Source: Paracoccaceae bacterium (GTDB lineage: Bacteria > Pseudomonadota > Alphaproteobacteria > Rhodobacterales > Rhodobacteraceae). From it: a stretch of 9,335 nt of DNA. The translations under genes and the position numbers were made by a program. Below, in pieces: positions 1 to 5,981 of this stretch. Numbering within the stretch: the stretch's first letter is position 1; the number at the start of each line of letters is the position of its first letter. The stretch is from positions 1 through 9,335 of the forward strand of contig WTIQ01000025.1 in NCBI GenBank assembly GCA_011525185.1, read 5' to 3'. The notes under the pieces were generated by a model. It ran no database searches. It had not been told where the DNA came from and saw nothing but the letters and a program-made list of their open reading frames with translations.

Positions 1-441
1 TCTGACTGAGCACCGTAAGTGTGGTGTTATCTGGCGGGATATTCCCCATCCAAATTATTGCATCGACTTCTGAATTTTGGTTGTTCTCATCGTTCGTCTC
101 GAAAACGAAACTCACCATTTCATAAGTATTGCCGTCGCTGCCTTGAAACTGAATTACATAACTCGGCGTAAGATCTTCACCCGCCGTATAACTCTGCCCA
201 GCAAAGGTCATGTCGTTTACGAGCTTTTGACTCGTGGATGCTTCGTCGAATTGGGTATTACGGTTGTCATTATCGTCAAGTGTGACGAGCTGCCTTTCGC
301 CTCCGCCAAGCCAAACAATTTGATCACCATCGGCTAAAACGGAAACCCCAGGCGAAACGGTACTTTCCTTCGGGAATTCACCAGGGCTGTAAGGATTATT
401 AATGTTGTCTGCGCCGAAAATCAAAAGCTGTACTGAGGCAT
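1..441 (-). CDS. Unrecognised acidic protein, N-terminal part, with apparent frameshift at the start; runs off the left edge
   Basis: Reading the minus strand leftwards from about 424 gives an open frame of roughly 140 codons to the edge. The protein is rich in Asp, Asn, Gly and Thr (for example FGADNINNPYSPGEF, VTLDDNDNRNTQFDE, IIWMGNIPPDN) and has no transmembrane segment in the visible part. This composition recalls large secreted or Hint/RTX-type proteins of roseobacters, but I see no diagnostic domain, so the function is unassigned. The best start is ATG at 441-439, with GGA about 6 nt upstream, reading MPQYSF and then TGA. Adding one T to the T run (plus-strand A run 423-426) restores MPQYSFLIFGADN. 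The open frame itself has TAA just before it at 444-442, and its only early alternative start is TTG at 424. It is therefore a frameshifted gene, a sequencing error, or a TTG-started gene. It is convergent with nothing visible. Confidence 0.55.
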
Positions 442-522
442 GTTATTCCAATCAACCTATGCTTCACCAGAACGACACGGGCTACGATATTAGTTCAATA
501 TTATCCTGTCGATCGCGTTTTT

Positions 523-556
523 AAGGTTAATACTTTGGTAACCAAAGGTCAACCTT
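523..556. repeat. Nested inverted repeat
   Basis: The core is CTTTGGT (533-539), one base, then ACCAAAG (541-547), a 7-bp perfect dyad. It is flanked by an outer pair, AAGGTT (523-528) and AACCTT (551-556), offset from the core axis by one base. It lies 80-115 nt upstream of the minus-strand gene starting at 441. There is no T run after it on either strand, so a terminator is unlikely. A protein-binding site or a remnant of a mobile element end is possible. Confidence 0.5.
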
Positions 557-983
557 TAAGCAGCTGAAACCCCTTATTTGGTGGTGTTTGGCTGCGTTTT
601 AGTAAAATTTCGAGGACCGTTTTGTAGAAATGCTCTTGCATGAAACCACCAATCAGAGTGGATCTAAACATCGCTTTGGAACTATGATCCGTATATCCTT
701 TCAAAAACTTGCTGATCCATCGGCGGCAAAGGTTGAGCACTCCAAAGCGGGAGCAGGTCTTGCAGATTTTGATCGATCTTGTGGTATGCTGCGGGCTCCT
801 TAGGTATCCGTCTATACTGACCTCCTGATTTACGCTGCCGCGCTACACCCGTCAGCGGGGAGCTATGATAATCAAAACGTCTGCACAAATAAATCTGCGT
901 CGTAGCGGACCGCAGAAAAAATAAACCGTCCAGACACCAAAGGGCCGCGCCTGTCCGATCTTCAGTAGGTAGTGCGTTGGATT

Positions 984-1011
984 AAAAATGGACGTTTTGT
1001 GCCAAAACGTC
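984..1011 (-). terminator. Rho-independent terminator of the MarR gene
   Basis: On the minus strand, 4 nt past the TAA of the MarR gene, GACGTTTTG (1011-1003) pairs perfectly with CAAAACGTC (999-991) around a 3-nt loop. The 9-bp stem is followed after two bases by TTTTT (988-984). Stem, loop and T-tract are in the right order for intrinsic termination of leftward transcription. The stem has only moderate GC, so its efficiency is uncertain. Confidence 0.8.
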
Positions 1012-1015
1012 TGAT

Positions 1016-1474
1016 TTAGAAAACATCCTGCCCCTGTCGAGAGAGTAACGCCAGAAGTGTTTGCAGTGCAGGCTTGATCCTATTGGCATCCGTTTCTTTG
1101 AGTAACGCAAGCAATTTTGCTTCATGATTGCGGGCTAAGTCGACCAATTCCATCGCAAGACCGCGTCCCTTGTCTGTAAGATGGATCGTAACCCTACGCT
1201 TATCCCCCTCTCCAGTGTGGCGCCTAATCAAGTCTTTTGTTTGCATTTGGTCCAAAATCCGTGACATCCTCGATTGCTCACACATCGCGTAACTGGCCAG
1301 TTTGGTCGTCATAAGCCCGTCTTGGTCGATGAGACAGGCCAACACCCGCCACTCGGGTACGCGGAGACCTTTTGAGCGGACAACATCATGAAATTGTCCA
1401 CTCGCTGACTCGCTCGACGCAGCAAGCAAATAAAGCAAATAAGAAGATACAAATGTCTCTTTCGTTTCATCCAT
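1016..1474 (-). CDS. MarR-family transcriptional regulator, likely repressor of the adjacent catabolic operon
   Basis: The protein is 152 aa from ATG 1474, a usual MarR length. MarR proteins are winged-helix dimers that bind palindromes and release them when an aromatic ligand binds. The DNA-binding part spans about residues 38-107: a helix around VPEWRVLACLIDQDG, then TTKLASYAMCEQSRMSRILDQM as the helix-turn-helix, then the wing with GEGDKRRVTIHLT and its conserved Asp and Arg. Helices at both ends would form the dimer interface. An in-frame ATG at 1543 would add 23 residues, but it lies inside the palindromic operator and upstream of the predicted start of transcription and has no ribosome-binding site, so 1474 (or GTG 1477) is preferred; AAAGG lies about 8-11 nt upstream. 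The gene is divergent from the catabolic operon. MarR repressors (IadR, IacR) guard auxin-degradation loci, so this may be the iadR counterpart; the ligand is not visible from sequence. Confidence 0.9.
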   Translation of the reverse strand: MDETKETFVSSYLLYLLAASSESASGQFHDVVRSKGLRVPEWRVLACLIDQDGLMTTKLASYAMCEQSRMSRILDQMQTKDLIRRHTGEGDKRRVTIHLTDKGRGLAMELVDLARNHEAKLLALLKETDANRIKPALQTLLALLSRQGQDVF

Positions 1475-1490
1475 CACACCCACTGCCTTT

Positions 1491-1511
1491 CTGTACTCGA
1501 ACTGTACTCGA
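1491..1511. repeat. Tandem 10-bp direct repeat, 11-bp period, in the MarR leader
   Basis: CTGTACTCGA occurs at 1491-1500 and again at 1502-1511, separated by one A, so the copies are one helical turn apart. The repeat sits just upstream of the plus-strand -35 box and just downstream of the predicted minus-strand transcription start. It may be a second regulator site or a chance local duplication. Confidence 0.7.
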
Positions 1512-1519
1512 AAAAAATC

Positions 1520-1548
1520 TTGCTCAATTATATGAAATTTCATATATT
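1520..1548 (+). promoter_or_regulatory. Promoter of the catabolic operon
   Basis: TTGCTC (1520-1525) and TATATT (1543-1548) are separated by 17 bp. The -10 box is strong and the -35 box weak. Transcription would start near 1555, leaving a leader of about 16 nt with AAGGA (1557-1561) placed 9 nt before the ATG at 1571. The MarR palindrome fills the spacer and enters the -10 box. Confidence 0.65.
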
Positions 1549-1555
1549 ATATCAA
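1527..1555 (-). promoter_or_regulatory. Promoter of the MarR gene
   Basis: On the minus strand TTGATA (1555-1550) and a consensus TATAAT (1532-1527) are separated by 17 bp. Transcription would start near 1520, about 46 nt before the preferred ATG at 1474. It overlaps the plus-strand promoter almost completely, so the two promoters should compete and share control. Confidence 0.7.
1529..1546. promoter_or_regulatory. Perfect 18-bp palindrome, likely MarR operator
   Basis: TATATGAAATTTCATATA reads the same on both strands. The size and symmetry fit a MarR dimer site. It lies between the -35 and -10 boxes of both opposed promoters and overlaps both -10 boxes, so one bound dimer would block the operon and the regulator gene together. 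Binding by this MarR protein is inferred from position. Confidence 0.8.
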
Positions 1556-1570
1556 TAAGGATGATAAAAC

Positions 1571-2512
1571 ATGCATAAACTGTTGTTAAAAAATGCCTAT
1601 TTAGAAAATGACCTTATCCGTGTTATGGAATTTGAACCTGAAGAGAGTGCAACTGAGGCTTATACCGCAGGTGCACATATCGACTTTGACCTTCCTCAAA
1701 TTGGCCTGCGCTCTTATTCCCTGATCGACTGGGAACCACACAGCGAAAGACCAAATTCTTATAGAATAGCAGTTCAGCGCGAAGCAGATGGTGACGGTGG
1801 ATCAAAGGCGATGCATGCTTTGAGCATCGGAGACAGCCTCTTTGCAACACCCCCCAAAAATAGCTTCGAAGTGGTCGAAAATGACAATCCCGTGCTTTTG
1901 ATCGGCGGGGGGATTGGAATAACTCCTTTGATCTCTATGGCGACCGAGCTTAGTGCAGCGAGACGCCCATATTCTTTTCACTATGCGGCGCGCAGTCGAG
2001 CGCGCGGGGGATTTATCACCCAGCTCACAGATCATTTTAAGGACGATATGTCGTTTCATTTTGATGATGATACTCCAATCAATCTAAAGCAAATCCTAGA
2101 GGCACAAGATCCTTCTAGTCAGATTTATGTCTGTGGCCCCAAAGGTATGATCGAAGCTGTTCAGAAAATTGCGCAAGATCATGGGTTTCAACTGGGTTCA
2201 GTGCATGTAGAGCTTTTTACGTCTCCTGAAGCTCAGGCGGGCGATAGCGCCTTCGAAGTTGAGATTAAAAACACAGGTGAAGTATATGAAATTCCACCAG
2301 AAAAATCAATTATTGACGTCTTGGAAGCGGCTGGAAAAGACCTCATGTATGATTGTCAGCGTGGCGATTGCGGGATTTGTCAGACCGATGTGATCAGCGG
2401 TACGCCAGACCATCGCGACGTTGTCCTGTCAGAAGCAGATAAGGCGGCTGGTGAAGTGATGCAAATCTGCGTGAGCCGCGCCAAGAGCAAACGTCTTGTG
2501 TTGGACCTATGA
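1571..2512 (+). CDS. PDR/VanB-type flavin and [2Fe-2S] reductase component of the Rieske oxygenase
   Basis: This 313-aa protein passes electrons from NAD(P)H through flavin and an iron-sulfur centre to the oxygenase coded next door. Its domain order is that of phthalate dioxygenase reductase: an FMN-binding barrel first, with RSYS at residues 47-50; then the nicotinamide domain with GGGIGITP at 112-119 and YVCGPKGM further on; then a C-terminal plant-type ferredoxin domain. The cluster ligands are C262, C267, C270 and C300 (motif CQRGDCGIC). All expected motifs are intact. It is the first gene of the operon, with AAGGA 9 nt before the start, and it shares its stop region with the ribosome-binding site of the alpha subunit. 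In iad auxin loci the reductase is called IadC, and IacF in the iac type; assignment to either needs alignment. The gene looks more AT-rich than those after it, a visual impression only. Confidence 0.93.
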   Translation: MHKLLLKNAYLENDLIRVMEFEPEESATEAYTAGAHIDFDLPQIGLRSYSLIDWEPHSERPNSYRIAVQREADGDGGSKAMHALSIGDSLFATPPKNSFEVVENDNPVLLIGGGIGITPLISMATELSAARRPYSFHYAARSRARGGFITQLTDHFKDDMSFHFDDDTPINLKQILEAQDPSSQIYVCGPKGMIEAVQKIAQDHGFQLGSVHVELFTSPEAQAGDSAFEVEIKNTGEVYEIPPEKSIIDVLEAAGKDLMYDCQRGDCGICQTDVISGTPDHRDVVLSEADKAAGEVMQICVSRAKSKRLVLDL

Positions 2513-2517
2513 AGGAG
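2512..2517 (+). promoter_or_regulatory. Ribosome-binding site that decides the alpha-subunit start
   Basis: AAGGAG lies 7 nt before ATG 2525 and its first base is the last base of the reductase stop codon. An in-frame GTG at 2519 is only one base downstream of it and is too close to be used. Confidence 0.8.
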
Positions 2518-2524
2518 TGTGAGC

Positions 2525-3883
2525 ATGTCTAAACCCTCTGATCGCCTGATGGCGGAGGACATCGAATATATGATCCAAGGTCATCAAGTGCACCGCGATG
2601 TTTACACAAGTCGTGCCGTCTATGATGCTGAAATGAGGCATCTTTTTGCAAATGCGTGGGTCTTTGTCGGCCATGAGAGTCAAACCCCAAAGAAGGGAGA
2701 TTACTACACCACGCAAATCGGAAGCCAACCCGTTATACAAGTCCGTCACAGTGATGGTGAGATCAAAGTGCTTCACAACCGCTGTCCGCACAAAGGCACC
2801 AAGATCGCCATTGATCGTGAGGGAAACACGGGCAAATTTTTTCGCTGTCCCTATCATGCGTGGTCTTTCAAGACAGATGGCTGTCTCTTGGCCATTCCAC
2901 TTAAAAAAGGGTATGAAAATACAGGCCTAGATAAGACCGAGAATGCGAAGGGCATGAAAGCGGTTGGCGCGGTCCAAAATTACCGTGGCTTTATCTTTGC
3001 CCGTTTGTCTCAAACGGGGATGTCCTTTGAAGAGTTTTTTGGCGAGAGCCTTTCTTCGATTGACAACATGGTGGATCGTTCCCCTGAGGGGCGTTTGGAG
3101 GTGGCCGGCCCGCCCCTGCGCTATATGCACAATTGCAATTGGAAGATGCTGGTCGAAAACCAGACCGACACCTGCCACCCGATGGTTGCCCATGAAAGCT
3201 CGGCTGGAACGGCCGTTAAAATCTGGGAAGAGCTGGGAAACCCTGAACCGCGTCCCGCAGCCATGCAAATTATTGCGCCCTTCATGTCGCCCTATGAATT
3301 TTTTGAGGGGATGGGGATCCGCACTTGGCCCAATGGTCATGGACATACTGGCGTGCATCACTCGATTCATTCCGATTACTCAGCCATCGCAGGATATTTT
3401 GAAGCAATGTGCGCCAGTTATGGCGAAGAGCGCGCCAAAGCGATCATGGATGAAAACCGCCACAATACGATTTATTTCCCTGGCATTATGGTCAAAGGCC
3501 CGATCCAACAGCTCCGCAACTTTATCCCCCTTGGTCCAGATAAAACTTTGGTGGAAAGCTATATCTATCGCCTTGTTGGGGCGCCTGACGAGCTTTTGGC
3601 GCGCACAGCGATGTATAACCGGATGATTAATGCGCCAACCTCTATTGTGGGCCATGATGATCTGGAAATGTACGAACGTGCACAAGAAGGTCTACTCTCA
3701 GACGGGTTGGAATGGGTAAACCTCCAGCGTCTTTATCCAGATGAGGAGGAAGATTTTACCCAAGAGGCGGTAGAAAACGGTACGACCGAGCGACAGATGC
3801 GCAATCAGTTTGAGGCTTGGAAAACATTTATGACGATGAGCATGCCACGTCGCTCGGAGCAAACACAGGAGGCCGCAGAGTGA
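2525..3883 (+). CDS. Rieske aromatic ring-hydroxylating oxygenase, alpha (catalytic) subunit
   Basis: This 452-aa protein has the full two-part layout of the family. The Rieske [2Fe-2S] domain has C87-P-H89 and C108-P-Y-H111. The catalytic domain has NQTDTCHPMVAH, giving the bridging Asp D215 and iron ligands H218 and H223, with the third ligand in GHDDLEMYERAQ (D378 or D379). No key residue is missing. Such enzymes insert O2 into an aromatic ring using electrons from the reductase; with a beta subunit present an alpha3beta3 hexamer is expected. Context (MarR regulator, CoA ligase, aldolase-like pair, isatin-hydrolase-like enzyme) suggests it acts on indole-3-acetate to give dioxindole-3-acetate, like IadD/IacC. 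The substrate cannot be read from sequence, and a benzoate- or cumate-type acid is the alternative. The start at 2525 follows the ribosome-binding site; the last 4 bp overlap the beta-subunit gene. Confidence 0.95.
   Translation: MSKPSDRLMAEDIEYMIQGHQVHRDVYTSRAVYDAEMRHLFANAWVFVGHESQTPKKGDYYTTQIGSQPVIQVRHSDGEIKVLHNRCPHKGTKIAIDREGNTGKFFRCPYHAWSFKTDGCLLAIPLKKGYENTGLDKTENAKGMKAVGAVQNYRGFIFARLSQTGMSFEEFFGESLSSIDNMVDRSPEGRLEVAGPPLRYMHNCNWKMLVENQTDTCHPMVAHESSAGTAVKIWEELGNPEPRPAAMQIIAPFMSPYEFFEGMGIRTWPNGHGHTGVHHSIHSDYSAIAGYFEAMCASYGEERAKAIMDENRHNTIYFPGIMVKGPIQQLRNFIPLGPDKTLVESYIYRLVGAPDELLARTAMYNRMINAPTSIVGHDDLEMYERAQEGLLSDGLEWVNLQRLYPDEEEDFTQEAVENGTTERQMRNQFEAWKTFMTMSMPRRSEQTQEAAE
3867..3872 (+). 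promoter_or_regulatory. Ribosome-binding site that decides the beta-subunit start
   Basis: A consensus AGGAGG lies 7 nt before GTG 3880. It supports that GTG over the in-frame ATG at 3817, which would place 21 extra codons inside the alpha-subunit gene. Confidence 0.85.
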
Positions 3884-4362
3884 GCGCGTTTTCCAAAGAC
3901 GAGATTATCGATTTTATCTATGATGAGGCCCGCATGCTGGATGAGGGTCGCTATGACGCGTGGCTCGCCCTTTGGCTGCCTGACGGTCACTATTGGATGC
4001 CACTGGATTATAAACAAAGCGATCCCCATCTTGTGACCTCTCTGCTCTATGAAGACATGTTCATGCTCAAGCTGCGCGTTGAGCGCCTCAATGGAGCCCG
4101 CACTTTTAGCCAAAAGCCCAAAAGCCGATGTCATCATGTCATCCAGCGCCCCTTTGTCGATCTACTCGATAATGAGGCGGGGCTTTATCGGACAAATACC
4201 TCCATGCACTATGTAGAAACACGCCTTGATGATCAGTTTCTCCTTGCCTTGACAGCGACCCATGACTTGCGCCGCGTTGATGGGGCCCTCAGAATTGCCA
4301 ATAAGCGCGTAGACCTGTTAAATTCGGATGCGGCCTTTGGAAACATTCAGCTTCTGCCATGA
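3880..4362 (+). CDS. Aromatic ring-hydroxylating oxygenase, beta (small) subunit
   Basis: From GTG 3880 this is 160 aa, normal for the small subunits of Rieske oxygenases, which have an SnoaL/NTF2-like fold and mainly a structural role. The start SAFSKDEIIDFIYDEARMLDEGRYDAWLALW is typical: an N-terminal helix followed by the conserved acid-rich turn and DAWLALWLPDGHYW. LLYEDMFMLKLRVERL in the middle is also characteristic. GTG is chosen because it overlaps the alpha stop by 4 bp (GTGA) behind a consensus AGGAGG; the upstream in-frame ATG 3817 adds residues with no counterpart in the family. The end overlaps the ligase start by 4 bp. By context it is the IadE/IacD counterpart. Confidence 0.93.
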   Translation: MSAFSKDEIIDFIYDEARMLDEGRYDAWLALWLPDGHYWMPLDYKQSDPHLVTSLLYEDMFMLKLRVERLNGARTFSQKPKSRCHHVIQRPFVDLLDNEAGLYRTNTSMHYVETRLDDQFLLALTATHDLRRVDGALRIANKRVDLLNSDAAFGNIQLLP

Positions 4363-5741
4363 CCTTTGAGATGCCAGATACCGTTTATGATGCCTTTCAA
4401 CGCACCGCGCAGACTTGGCCTGCGCGGGATATGCTGTGCGTCATGCCATCAACTGCGCAAAAATACGGGATTGAGGCAGGGGCACTTAGCTATAGGGCCG
4501 CTCAAGAACACGTTCAACGCTATGCGCAGGCATTTAAGGGGGCTGGATATATCAGCGGCATGCGGGTTGCTGTATTGCTGGAAAACCGACCTGATTTTTT
4601 CCTCGTTTGGCTGGCCATGAACAGCTTGGGTTTATCCGTTGTTCCGATTAATCCTGATCTACGCCGCGCCGAGCTGGAATATCTGCTTTCGCATTCCGAG
4701 CCCGCCTTAGTGATTGCTATTGCCTCTCGCCATCTCGATCTGCGGCAGGCCATTGACCGCCTCTCCTTTGATCTTCCTCTTGTCAAAGAGTGTTGTGATC
4801 TTCCGCCGCCACGCGACGGCGCTTCCGTGGCAGAGCCAAAGTCAGGACAGGCGCAAGAGGCCGCTGTGCTCTATACCTCTGGCACCACGGGAAACCCCAA
4901 AGGCTGTGTTCTTCCTAACAGTTACTTTTTGCTTGCAGGCGCGTGGTATGCAAAGCTCGGAGGTCTCGCCACACTCAGCAAAGATGGAGAGCGTATGATT
5001 ACGCCGCTTCCGATTTTTCACATGAATGCCATGGCCTATTCCTTTATGGCGATGATCACAGTGGGCGGGTGTCTTATCGCGCTCGATCGTTTTCATCCCA
5101 GCACGTGGTGGGACGATGTAGCCCGCTCCGAGGCGACATGCTTGCATTACCTTGGGGTCATGCCTTCCATGCTTATGAACGCCCCTGCCCGTGACAGTGA
5201 CCGCGCCCATCAGATCAAATTTGGCTTTGGCGCGGGGGTGGATCCAAAACTCCAAGCGCCTTTTGAAGACCGCTTTGACTTTCCTCTTGTCGAGGCTTGG
5301 GCCATGACCGAAACAGGCGCGGGTGCGGTCATTGCCGCAAGCACACAAGCGCGCAGCATTGGTGTGGCCTCGCTTGGTATTCCGCAAAGCGATCTGGCCA
5401 TTTCGATTGTAGACCATGACGGACAGGAAGTGGCGCAGGGCCAGAGCGGAGAGCTTCTCGTCAGACGCGCTGAGGGAGATCCCAAATTTGGCTTTTTCTC
5501 GCATTATTACAAAAATCCAGAGGCCACCGCAGAAGCTTGGGCAGGAGGATGGTTCCACACTGGCGATCTGGTCATGCAAAACGCTTCGGGAGAGGTCTTT
5601 TTTGTGGACCGCAAAAAGAACATGATCCGCAGATCAGGTGAAAACATTGCAGCGGTCGAAGTGGAATCCATTTTGATGAAGCACCCTTTGATTTCAGCCG
5701 TCGCGGTGTGTGCTGTTGCTGATGAAACCCGCGGAGATTAG
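4359..5741 (+). CDS. AMP-binding acyl-CoA ligase, cut short by an in-frame TAG at codon 461
   Basis: Members activate a carboxylic acid with ATP and CoA by way of an acyl-adenylate. Visible motifs are the phosphate-binding loop YTSGTTGNPKG (residues 172-182), EAWAMTETGAG (adenylate/aryl binding), WFHTGDL and DRKKNMIRRSGENI (hinge region). Reading stops at TAG 5739-5741 in ADETRGD-stop-VFALIV, where relatives have an acidic residue before the conserved V; a GAG to TAG change would explain it. The frame continues without any other defect to TAA at 5979-5981, giving an intact length of 540 aa. As read, the protein lacks the mobile C-terminal domain with catalytic K509. It overlaps the beta-subunit gene by ATGA. 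The proposed substrate is dioxindole-3-acetate, by pathway inference. The stop may be a strain-specific null allele, a sequence error, or a codon that is read through; the surrounding sequence shows no decay. Confidence 0.9.
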   Translation: MTFEMPDTVYDAFQRTAQTWPARDMLCVMPSTAQKYGIEAGALSYRAAQEHVQRYAQAFKGAGYISGMRVAVLLENRPDFFLVWLAMNSLGLSVVPINPDLRRAELEYLLSHSEPALVIAIASRHLDLRQAIDRLSFDLPLVKECCDLPPPRDGASVAEPKSGQAQEAAVLYTSGTTGNPKGCVLPNSYFLLAGAWYAKLGGLATLSKDGERMITPLPIFHMNAMAYSFMAMITVGGCLIALDRFHPSTWWDDVARSEATCLHYLGVMPSMLMNAPARDSDRAHQIKFGFGAGVDPKLQAPFEDRFDFPLVEAWAMTETGAGAVIAASTQARSIGVASLGIPQSDLAISIVDHDGQEVAQGQSGELLVRRAEGDPKFGFFSHYYKNPEATAEAWAGGWFHTGDLVMQNASGEVFFVDRKKNMIRRSGENIAAVEVESILMKHPLISAVAVCAVADETRGD

Positions 5742-5981
5742 GTCTTTGCCCTCATCGTCTCAACCGAACCAAGCAAAGCGACAGCCCAATCGATTATGGA
5801 CTGGTCCCTTCAGGAAATGGCCTATTACAAAGCGCCTGGTTATATTTCATTTACCACCGAGCTTCCGCTCACCCCCACACAAAAAATTCAGCGCGCCGTG
5901 CTAAAATCACAGGCGGAAGAGCTTCTGAAAGATCCCAAAACGATCAGAACCGCCCCTCTCAAGCGGCGACAGGTGGCATAA
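5742..5981 (+). pseudogene. Severed C-terminal domain of the acyl-CoA ligase
   Basis: These 79 codons stay in the ligase frame after the TAG and match the end of the adenylate-forming family: VFALIV, then AYYKAPGYISF, then PLTPTQKIQR, whose Lys (K509 in the uninterrupted numbering) is the adenylation lysine. An ATG at 5796 could in principle restart translation, but no ribosome-binding site precedes it, and the 61-residue product would lack the first strand of the domain. The TAA stop at 5979-5981 shares one base with the ATG of the thiolase-like gene. The conserved reading frame indicates a recent or artefactual interruption. Confidence 0.85.

Larger units (their letters stand above)
442..1015. 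other. Gene-poor stretch, no gene supported
   Basis: This 574-base stretch separates the left-edge gene from the MarR gene. Two short overlapping minus-strand frames (about 549-740 and 682-888, 60-70 codons each, in different frames) have no ribosome-binding site that I find convincing and no family I recognise. They could be decayed remains of one older gene, because one picks up where the other ends. The stretch contains a dyad repeat at 523-556 and the MarR-gene terminator at 984-1011. I see no tRNA, insertion sequence ends or CRISPR repeats. Confidence 0.6.

Noticed and set aside
77..337. Plus-strand frame of 86 codons near the left edge
   Set aside because: The minus strand over the same bases gives a longer, continuous, acidic protein-like frame; the plus frame has no ribosome-binding site and looks like its shadow.
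442..1015. Insertion sequence remnant
   Set aside because: No terminal inverted repeats with target duplications and no transposase motif could be found; the dyad at 523-556 alone is not enough.
1475..1543. Longer MarR protein starting at ATG 1543
   Set aside because: That ATG lies within the operator palindrome and upstream of the predicted minus-strand transcription start; the extra 23 residues do not look like a MarR N-terminus.
2964..3626. Plus-strand frame of 220 codons inside the oxygenase alpha gene
   Set aside because: Overlaps the catalytic domain with intact iron ligands in the true frame; the translation is low-complexity shadow sequence rich in Arg, Trp and Ser.
4842..5579. Minus-strand frame of 245 codons
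   Set aside because: Lies antisense to the ligase, whose family motifs are clear; the antisense product is Arg/His/Cys-rich and matches no family.
5739..5741. TAG as a pyrrolysine or other recoded codon
   Set aside because: Acyl-CoA ligases have no known functional pyrrolysine and relatives have an ordinary acidic residue here; a nonsense change or sequence error is simpler, although suppression cannot be ruled out from sequence.
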